Source: Limnomonas spitsbergensis | Taxonomy: Eukaryota > Chlorophyta > Chlorophyceae > Chlamydomonadales | Direction: 5' to 3' | Assembly (NCBI GenBank): GCA_037349105.1 | Contig: JAYJMM010000083.1 | Location: 434,001 to 498,000 of the forward strand | DNA: 64,000 bases | In this document: positions 54,000 through 63,500 of the stretch, piece after piece | Position numbering within the stretch: the first letter of the stretch is position 1 | Layout: each line of letters starts with the position of its first letter | Translations under genes and position numbers: made by a program | The notes under the pieces: generated by a model | The model's database searches: none | Told to the model about the DNA's origin: nothing | What the model saw: the letters and a program-made list of their open reading frames with translations, nothing else

Positions 54000-54535
54000 G
54001 CTAGCAAGGGCCGCCACCACACTAACGGCCCCCTTCAACCAATCTCCTTTTCTGCTTTTCTGTCACAAAGACTGCCCAGTCGGACTGGCCTGCTGCCTCC
54101 ATCCTCTGGCAGCGGACGATCCACCCTTGCGACTTTGCTAACCTAATATTTGACTGATTGCAATGGTACTGACTTTGGTGCTTCAGTACCATTGGGCTAT
54201 CTAGTACAGTATAAGGGATGCTCACTAGACCGGTGCTTAGTACACAAGAGGTCCGTCATTTTAAAAGGGACGAAGTAACTATCCGTTGGCGGTGCTTGGA
54301 GAATATGACCCCGGCACACCCTTAATTGTCAAGTACGGGAAACTCTTGCCTCATCTCATCCTTAAAGTTTGCATGTCGGGCTTCTACCTAAGACTCGGAG
54401 GCTCCCTGGTGAAGCTACGGAGATTTCACTGCCGCATTAGCGGTAAATACGGTTCTGTCAAGTTTACGGGAATATACTGTGACACACATTTCTGAATCAG
54501 CAGAATTGGTACTATCCAAAAGCATGAGACATGCT
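54000..54535. other. Unannotated spacer
   Basis: Apart from short imperfect repeats of GTACCATTG/CAGTACC near 54,160-54,190, I see nothing that I can name here. Confidence 0.4.
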
Positions 54536-54539
54536 TTCC

Positions 54540-54670
54540 CACTTTTTACTCCTTTCTTTTGTCCTGCCCCGTTCTGCGTTTCTTTCCATCTTTCCTCCCA
54601 ACTCTTTCGTTAAGCGCCCACGCGGCCGAGCCTTTTTTGAACAGGGCCTGAGGTGTAACGTCATTGACAT
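54540..54670 (+). repeat. LINE-B 3' end, 5'-truncated copy
   Basis: CTTTCCATCTTTCCTCCCAACTC then TTAAGCGCCCACGCGGCCGA, GCCTTTTTTGAACAGGGCC, TGAGGTGTAACGTCATTGAC. Same 3' end as at 23,800 and 57,120. 54,680-55,580 shows no supported gene; 55,070-55,330 is AT-rich with several GCGCAG motifs. Confidence 0.8.
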
Positions 54671-55589
54671 GCTTTGCATGTGAATGCCTACATTTTTGCT
54701 GCTGATTGAAAGACTTTCCCTCATCAAGTCCCCACCCCTCGACATCTCCTGGCTCATGCCCCACCTCTTTTACTCCACGGAGGGCCTCGTTTCCCACGCT
54801 CGAAAATGCATACCCCTCCTGCCACCCATCTGCTGAGGACCAGGTTCAGCCTGAGCATGAGCGGAATGAAAATGCCTTGATGTTCATCCAGAGGCGGTGG
54901 CGGTCGACGAGGAAGCATGCCATCTTTGAGGGCTGACGGTGCGGCCACTGCAACAGGGCGGAAGGCGCTGCTGAAGTGCTGATGGATAGCGAGGGTAACA
55001 GGGCCCTGCTCATGGTTCAAAAGCTCGTTGCGCTGCATGAGCCGCCTATATACCGTAAAACGACCTTGGGTCTGCGCAGGAAAAAAAAGCAATTTGTTTT
55101 TTCCGTCGCACAGCCAGTGAAAGAATTTAAAATCGGTCGTGCACGGACAATTTTGTTTGCAGATAATTTAATTTAACGACGCACAGCAGTTACAGCAGAC
55201 ACCTGACTGACACTCTGCGCAGCAATTACGACAAAAGCCTGAGTTTAACTCCGCGCAGCGGCGATTTTTGAATTATTATTAGCGCGCAGCCATGTCCGCG
55301 CAGGCCAATAATTCATTAATTTTGAGCCAAGTCTCTGTGGTTCTGCGGTATTGCACATTCTGCGCTGCGAGTCGATGACGTCTCTCGCCAGCCACCCGAG
55401 TAGTTTATATATATTAACAGTGCTGATAATTGTTTCAGCTCGTCCTGTCATCACCCTCCAATGACAGGTGGTGCTGGTCATGTTTTATTTCGTCACCCTC
55501 CAAACCAGCCACCATATAACAATTGTTGTTTTAGTGCGCTAACGCTAAGGTAGCGGGCTGACACACGCCCCCCCAGACGGAGCCACAGA

Positions 55590-56235
55590 CTTTCACCAGT
55601 CAATGACATTACACCTCTGGGCCTTGCTCAAAAAGGCTCGGCCGCGTGGGCGCCCAACTGTCCCGTTGGAAGAAAATAAACTTCAGATAAGAGGTAAAGA
55701 AGGAGAACAACACAGAGGAAAGAAATACCCCCCCCCAAAAGGAAAAGGCAGCCCGAAGTACCCTTGCCCCTCTCAAGCCTATTCCTCAAGAAGGCAAAGA
55801 AAAGCAACAAAACTAGGCCTCAGCAAAGCGTACGACGTTCTCAACAAAAGTTAGATCCTCCCATCCAAGCCTGCCCCGGTTTAGAACAGTGCATACCCGC
55901 TGGGTCCTGCTGAACGCTCGGCCACGTGGGGCTGGTAGGGAATGACTGCCCCGGTACAACTGTTGACAGACTGTGGCGCCCTCTGAGGGGCCTGCCCAAC
56001 CTCTTTCCCTAAGCCTCTCTTTCACGCTAGGGCACTGGAAGCAGACATGCAGCGCATCCTCCACATGCTCGCCATCTTCCCTTGCCCAACACCGACAGCA
56101 GCACCGTCCGTCACGCTGCTGACCGCAGCGCCGTCCTCGAGTGTCAGTCGTGCTGACGGCGCCGATCCGCAGCCTTAAGTTCGTGTGCACGCAAGCACAC
56201 TCCCTTCGACTGGTGTGGCCCCTTGCCTGCAACAT
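55590..56235 (-). mobile_element. LINE-B, C-terminal coding end plus 3' UTR
   Basis: The minus-strand frame 56,235-55,813 (140 codons) contains RCCCRCWAREDGEHVEDALH followed by VCFQCPSVKERLRERG, the CX2C...HX4-5C zinc-binding pattern near the C terminus of many LINE ORF2 proteins (zf-RVT-like). It ends with WEDLTFVENVVRFAEA. The 3' UTR follows: a G/T-rich stretch, then the GCCCACGCGGCCGAGCCTTT end and GTGTAATGTCATTGAC. This copy identifies the short repeats at 23.8, 30.1, 33.3, 36.1, 54.6, 56.5 and 57.2 kb as pieces of one LINE family. It lacks RT and endonuclease, so it is 5'-truncated. Confidence 0.75.
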
Positions 56236-56454
56236 ACGTGCGGCAGGCCGCCGTAGACCTGTGTTCAGTGGCAGGATCTCGCCCGCCGCAGACTTTCACC
56301 AGTGTTACCAGGGCCTTGGGGAATGAGTGGGGTACCCTAGCTTTATTTCCAGGGTCAGGATATATCGATGGTGTAGAAGGCTGGGCTCTGGAGGGCGAGA
56401 GGTTCTGACATATTTTTGTTTATGGCCCTTCACTCTTTATCGTCATCCCTTTCG

Positions 56455-56515
56455 ATTTCAATCAGGCAGTTAGACGCCCACGCGGGGGCCCAGAGGTGTA
56501 ACGTCATTAACACAG
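56455..56515 (+). repeat. LINE-B 3' end, very short copy
   Basis: CAGGCAGTTAGACGCCCACG, CGGGGGCCCAGAGGTGTAAC, GTCATTAAC. It has an internal deletion of the CCGAGCCTTTTTTGAGC part. 56,520-57,060 shows no supported gene. Confidence 0.7.
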
Positions 56516-57059
56516 AACAATTCAGGCCCCAACAACGAGCCCTATGGCTCTGCATGCTCATGACAACTGAGCGACAAATATGACAAATCAATCTTGCTGA
56601 GCAAGGCTCTTCCCATTGGCTAATCCTTTTGCTTAAAGAAAGGTAGAGACAGCTGAGTCGAAACATGCCGTATTATGAATATTTTGTCAAAAGCTTGAGT
56701 ATCACTGACAGGGCTTGATCTTGGTGCCGCTAAAGAGCAACTCGCCAGTGCTCCGCCAGCATGTCCGCTCTCCTTGGTCCATCTGTTAATGCTTAACAAG
56801 CGCTCTAAGCCGGACCTAAGGAACGCAGGTCAAGCCAGCATAGCCTCCACATCATTTGTGGCTGCCCAGTATTCGATGGCCTGCTTCAGCGCCCTGATCG
56901 AGGGAGGAGGGAAGAATAACGTCGGCATATAACAAACAGCAGTCACAACGCCATCAGCAAGGGGGGCCCAACCCACAACAGAATCCAGGTGCACTCCGCC
57001 ACAAAGCGCCCCACAAGGAGCAAGAACTATCCTATGGTCGAGATTTCGGCCGAGTAAAC

Positions 57060-57530
57060 CTCCCTCCTAACCCCTTAAGGGGGATGTACGGGGCACGGGT
57101 GGTACCTGTTGGGGTTTATTTCCCACTTTTCCTCCCTTCCCCCCCCCCTGCCCCTTGTGTTTGCTTCGTTCTTTCCTCCCAACCCTTAAGTTAGGCGCCA
57201 GCGCGGCCGAGCCTGCATTAGCAGGGCCCAGACGTGTAACGTCATTGACCTGTTGGGGAACACCAGTATGCATCCCCCGGTGTTTAAACACGGTACGGTA
57301 TGGTACGGTAAACGGTACGGGATTTGGGCCCAAACGGCCGTACTGGGAAATCCTGCCCCCTAGGGGTGATGCACGGGTCACGGGTATAACCTATTGGGGA
57401 ACACCAGCGTGCATTCTAAGGCCCAGAATGTCGGCTGAGCAAAACTTCCTGCCTCCTACACCCTAGGGGAGATGCACGGGTCACGGGTACCTGTTTGGGA
57501 ACACCAGCGTGCATCCCTCGTGCGGCATCT
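57060..57530. repeat. LINE-B 3' end and GATGCACGGGTCACGGG-type local repeats
   Basis: 57,120-57,255 is a LINE-B 3' end. Around it a motif of about 100 bp recurs three times: GGGGATGTACGGGGCACGGG (57,080), GGTGATGCACGGGTCACGGG (57,365) and GAGATGCACGGGTCACGGG (57,470), followed by a GGGAACACCAG(C/T)(G/A)TGCATCC phrase near 57,255, 57,398 and 57,495. A run of GGTACGG motifs lies at 57,292-57,330. This is the 3' flank of the ANK/U-box gene. Confidence 0.75.
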
Positions 57531-60500
57531 TCAATCTCGTCAGCGGGGACGTTGCAACTGATGTGGAGAGGCCCGCGGCCGTTGAAACGGGGGTCGTCGC
57601 GAAATGTGCAAAGTGTCTGACGATGGCCTCCTCCTCATAGGTGACGCCGTCAGCCGCCACGACCGGATGGCGAAACACCTGACCGGACGGGTACAAGTAA
57701 CGGTGGTGAAATTGAAGTAAGTAACGGTGGTGAGATTTCAAAGTCCAGCAGAACATCACATTTGATGCATGGGGCAGGTCCCTGCAAGTGCCTGTACTAA
57801 GCAAACTAGCACAGCGGGCAAAATCCCAATGAACCCCCAGGGCAAGCACAACCAACAGAACAAGCTGACAGCCGCCACGACCGGGTGGCAGAACACCTGA
57901 CTGGATGGTTCAACGCCAGTAAGTAACGGGGGTGAAATTTCAAAAGTCCAGCAGAACAAAACCTTTGATTAGGGGTCGGCGACCTTATACAAGTTTTCAC
58001 CTTATTATTCAAATATAAGGTGAATACGTGTACGATTTGTAATTTGTTGAAGCAAATGATTCGATGCATGGGGTAGTTCCCTGCAGGTGCTAACAAGCGC
58101 TAAACAAACTACCACAGAGCGGGCAAAACCCCAGTGCCCCCCCAGGGCAAGCACAATCAACAGAACAAGCACAGACTAGGGGCAGGGGGTGTGTGTGAGA
58201 AAAATCGACGATAAGTATATACCTGCCCCAAAGCCTCTCGTGTTAGGTTCTATGCATATAAACTGTCCAAACCCTGCTCACGGTCAGCCCAGCTACCCCA
58301 CCCACCCTCACCCCTGCTCCCACGCACCCTGCCCACCCCTGCTCCCACCCACCTTGCCCACCCCTGCTCCCACCCACCCACCCTCACCCCTGCTCCCACG
58401 CACTTGTAGGGTCAACGGACACAGAAAGCAGTCCGGGACAGGCGGTCGAGGCGGCCTAGCCGCTGCGCCTCCCAACGAAGGCGGTTGCGGAGCACCCCTG
58501 TGCTTGCCAAGCTCTGTTGTTAGCCTGCCTGGCATCGGCGCCTTTCCCGTCGGACACGCGTGCACCATCGTGTGCTCGTTGGCAACGTTCGCGGCACAGC
58601 CGTGTGGCGCGCCTTGGTCCTCCCCCCCCACTCCCCCTCCGACTTTTCCCCCTTGTGATGATGACGGGCCTTGGTTCGCCTTCAGGGTTTCCTGCCAGAA
58701 AGAAGAAAGAACAAGCATGCATTATAATAGTCGAAGGCAAGGTAGTAGGTAGGTGCTACGTATGGGCCATGCCACGCGCTCACACACACAAAGCGGACCG
58801 GGCATCCATGTCTCCTCCCTGCTGCTCCGGTGCCAAGCGCTTGTGGCGGTGCCCGACTTTGAGCCCCTTGCTTCCCTGCTTTCCATAACCCGCCCCTAAT
58901 TATTGGGCCACGCCACATGCTAACACTCACAAAGCGTGAAGGGGTCGGATGAACTGGCGTGCAGGGGAGGCATGCAGGCGGAGGGGTCACAATCACGACT
59001 TACCAAGGTGGTAGGCAGGTGTTACGTATGGGCCACGCCACATGCTCACACTCACAAAGCTAAGAAAGGGGTCAGATGAACTCGCGCGCAGGGGACGCAT
59101 GCAGGCGGTGGGGTCACAATCACAACCTACCAAGCGCACGGGTCCCACCTTTTATGTTGCTGTGACTTTACAAGGTGTGGGACCGGCCGCCCAACCCTAG
59201 AAAACCTGAGATGCTGACAAAAAAAAGCCCGGGTGCGCAAGGGGACCTCACCTTGGCCACCAGTTATTGTTTAGTGGGTACCAGGCCACCTTTGATGGGC
59301 CGCCCCGTGGCCACCCCTGGGCTGATTGACACCAAACCTGGACCGGCCTCCGGCCGGTGGCCTTGGCAGCAGGGCTGTCCGAGCCAGGGGCTGGTGGCCG
59401 TAGGCCACAGTGTAGCTGAAATGTAGCTGAAAGTGATGCGGTAACCACTGCAAAAAAAACTGTTGGCCACGGGTCTCACCTTAGCCTCACGGATGAGCAG
59501 CCCGTCATGGTGGCGCGGCGCAAACCCGTAGAACTCCCCTAGGATGCACGGGTCCGTACTGCCTACACTGCTAGCAGCATCTCCACCGCCTCCATTCCTA
59601 TCCGCAGCTGCAGCAGCGACCTCCTTCCTTCGCCGCCTGCGGTGCGGCCTAAATAAATCAACCAATCAATCAAGCAATACACCCTGGGGCGTGGATTAAG
59701 GAAGCCACCCGTTCAGCCGCAGCACTAGGTGGGCTACCATACCCTGCGGTGCGGCACATGTCGCATCATTCCCTCTCGCAAACAGGCTGGTCCACACATC
59801 ACCGCCCCGCATATGGACACCACTGCCACCCCTAGGGCACCACGCACACACACCTGCATGTACCCACAGCCACACATTGAGCATATGACATCTCAGCTGA
59901 GGCCCAGTCCTTCGCGCTACGAGCACCTCTGACGCCCGGCAACGTACCCCCTTGGCATCCACATCCGCGCCCATCCCCAGGCAACACATCAGCTCCGTCG
60001 TCCTCTAATTTAGGGTTTAGGGTTAAAGATTTAGGGTTCTAGAGTTAAGGGTTTAGGGTTTGGGTTTTTTCCACATCCACATCCGCGGCGCCCAACCCCA
60101 GCCAACACACCTGCTCCGTCGTCCTCTATCCGCTCGTGCCCTCGCCATTTCCGCCTCCTCATCCGCATCCTCCAGCAGCGGCGGCGCAAAGTTGACCGAG
60201 ACCTCTGACCTCGGCCCGTCTGACGACGACGAAGACCGGCCGCTGGCTCCCTCGCCGCCGGAGACCAAGCCGTCGTGATCGGACCCGTCTTCATACAACC
60301 CATCCGCAGTTGCATCGCCGTCCCGCTCGCTGAACCCCGCGACAGCCCGGCGCGCCTCGCCGCCCCCCAGGTGCATCCCTTTGCGCAGCATGACCATGAC
60401 CTCATCTACGCCGCCGCATCCGGGGCCGGTGTCTACCTCAGGCAGTGCCTCGCCTCCCGCAGTGCCCAGCAGCCCCCCCTCCCTGCCTTCCTCCCCGACC

Positions 60501-63500
60501 AGCCTTTCCAGCTGACTCAGCGACGTCAGCTCCGCACGGGCAGGGTCCAGCAGACACATCAACGCGCCGTCGTCATGCTTACGGGACGCCGCGATCACCA
60601 GCGGCGTGTTGGCGTAGCCGTCGGCAACGCAGCGTGGGTCAGGCGGTGGGGCGGCTTCGGGCAGGGGAGCGGGGACGGCAGCGGCAGGCAGGGAGGGGTC
60701 TCCAGGCCGGGGCAGAGATGGGAGCTGCTGCTGCTGCTTGGCTGTCGGCTTGCTTGCCGCAGCATGCTCCCTGTGCTGCCTTTGTCGCGCTTTAAGATAG
60801 GCAGCCATTATAGCTACGGCCACTCCGCGGTGTCCCTGCAAGGAAGGGAGGTCGGTCAGGTGGGGGCATGGGGGAGTGTGGTGGTTCGAGGGCCCATCAG
60901 GTACGCCGTGCTACAGCCGAACGGGTGGCTTCCGAAATCCACGCCTCAGGGCGTATCGTTTGACCCAATATGACTGCATTGAACCCTCTGAGTGCCGTAT
61001 TGTTGGTTTTTTCTGTTGCTGGATTAGGGAGGAGGAGACTTGCTCCTTTCGACCGCGGCCCCACAGGGCTGCGAGCCGACATGCTGTTTAAGGGTCTCTG
61101 TGTGTTGTAGCCTGGCCAGCGGCTTGTTTACGGTGATTCGCCGGCGCATCAGGTACGGAGGCGTCTTTGCTGGTGTCCCTGCTGCGGTGCCTTAGCCGCA
61201 GGAACACAAGGCTACCAAGCCTCCTATACTTCCACGCTTTAACATATAAATGCAAATCTCCACACGAATAGCTGGTGAATCCACCATCCACCTGCCATCA
61301 GTCAGATTCCTGGGATATCTCTGGGAACTGGGACATCTGGGATATAGATCCCCGCAGATCCAGCGCGGGGATCTGATACGGATCCCCGCCAATCAGGACC
61401 AGTGCTTGCGCGATGGGTGGGTGGGTGCAAAAATGGCATATACCCATGATATAGATGTACCATACTGTAAGCACCAAGCCCATTGATCAATTTAGGCCAT
61501 CCCTCATTTGTTGTACATCCTTTGTAATACATCCAATAAAACCCTGGGGTCTTTGTTAAGCAGGCAAGCAGCGATGGGCATGCCATTTTTTCATACAGAG
61601 ACAGCCTTTCCTTGGCTGAGATTATTTGCGCCGGATCCATGCGCTCCTTGTGTCACAGGGATGGGCATCCCGTGTTTATTTGGAGCTGGTGCAGCAGTTC
61701 AGCCACAATATTTGTACATGTCTTTTGAGGCTGGTTCAGCAGTCCAGCTACATTTTAGGTACAGCACAGCCTACAGCCATAGGGGCCCAGTGCAGCAAGC
61801 CCTGCTGCCTGTCCCATCTGCCGTAGGCCGGGTTTGGTCCCCATCAGCCCAGTGGCGGCTACTCGGCGGCCTCTCGATCATGGCGGGGTGTGATATAAAA
61901 TTAACAACATTAAGAGTAATGAAAGCTCATAAACAGTCTCACGTGGTGTTCCCTGTCCTTCAGTGACAGCTGCCTACGATCTGCCCACGTTCGTTTGGCG
62001 TGCAGCACTGTGAACAGCATTGTCGTATCCCCCCGCTGGCTGTGGTTACAAAGTGAATGTAGCTTTTGTCGAAAGGGCCAAAAGCAGTACAGCCTCCCTC
62101 CGGCCCACTCGAATGCCATGAACTCCCACATAGCCATGGTAACGGCGCGGACGCGGCCTTTGCTCATGCCGCGCTTTTTCCCTAACTCTCACGCCCCCAA
62201 CGGGGCGTAGTTTCCTTCTTTCTAAAAAGTGAATGCAGCCACCCAAAGCCTTTGTCAAAAGGGCCATGCAGAGCGCACCAGTAGGAAACCGGCAAGAAGA
62301 AACAGAAAGAAAGAAAGCTACGCCCCGTGGGGGGTGTGAGGGTTAAGGAATCAGCGCAGTCTGGGCTGAAGCCACATCCGTGCAAAGCAAACCAGGGGGA
62401 GACCGGCAAGATGAACCAAAACAAAGCGGCGGGTGCAACGCACCTTCATAGCTGCCAGATGGAGGGGCGTGGTGCCGCTGTTGCACGGTAGGCTGGCGTC
62501 GTAGCAGTCATACCTGAGGTAGGGAACAGGAACTTCAAAGGTTTTAGGGTACTGGGAAATTCAGTTTTCAGGCAAACTTAAAATACACGAGGCCTGCCAC
62601 TACACAGGGCCTGCCACTACACAGGGCCTGTCACTACACAGGGCCTGCCACTACACAGGGCCTGCCACTACACAGGGCCTGCCACTACACAGGGCCTGCC
62701 ACTACACAGGGCGTGTCACTACACAGGGCCTGCCACTACATAGGGCCTGTTACTGCACAGGGCTTGCGACTACACAGGGCCTGTCACTACACAGGGCTTG
62801 CCGCTGCGCTGTGTGATGCTGCATTCAACTTACGAGGACCGGGCGAGGATGTTGGCGCCGGCCGCCATGATGGCCACGGCGGAATCTGTGATGCCCGTCC
62901 AGGCGGCGTAGTGCTTCGAAAAGGTGGGTGGGTAAGGAGGCAGGGTGGGGAAGGGGGTAAGGGTGGAGGGGGTGGGGACAAGGGTCGGGGGTATGGGTAG
63001 AGGGGGTGGGGAGGGGTGGGTAAGTTACAGGGTAAATTGCAGCAGTTGCAGCAGTTATGGGGTAAATTGCAGCAGTTGCAGCAGTTACGGGGTACATTGC
63101 AGCAGTTGCAGCAGTTACGGGGTAACTTGCAGCAGTTGCAGCAGTTACGGGGTAACTTGCAGCAGTTGCAGCAGTTACGGGGTAACTTGCAGCAGTTGCA
63201 GCAGTTACAGGGTAAATTGCAGCAGACACATCGATTTTGTTTAAGGGATCCTCCGGTACTTAATTTTGAGTTGGACAAGATGTGTTTTTAGGGATTCCCA
63301 ATGTATATGAGGCCTCCTACTCTATACAACTGCTTCTTGTGTGAAAATGTCATAACCATGAAACCATATAAGGTTATAGGTCTGCTACTTCGAAAATAAT
63401 GTCAAGGGGTTGTGGCATATAATGTCAAGGTCAAGCCCAAATCGAAACGCGAGAGTGGGAGCGGGAGAGCGCGCGCGAGAGAGAATCTCTCTCTCCTTAC

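Noticed and set aside
58189..58752. 187-codon Pro/His-rich plus-strand frame
   Set aside because: Low-complexity CCCACCC-type repeats followed by GC-rich sequence, antisense to an intron of the ANK/U-box gene; no domain.
59947..60005. An extra ankyrin-like exon (LMCCLGMGADVDAKG) on the minus strand
   Set aside because: It does not fit the phase of the neighbouring exons, and direct joining of the flanking exons (phase 2 to phase 2) works. It is one half of a local duplication around the TTTAGGG motifs.
63022..63291. Gln/Leu-rich protein (LQQLQQLRG repeats) or Cys-Asn-rich protein on the minus strand
   Set aside because: Both are readings of the 30-bp TTGCAGCAG minisatellite within an intron.
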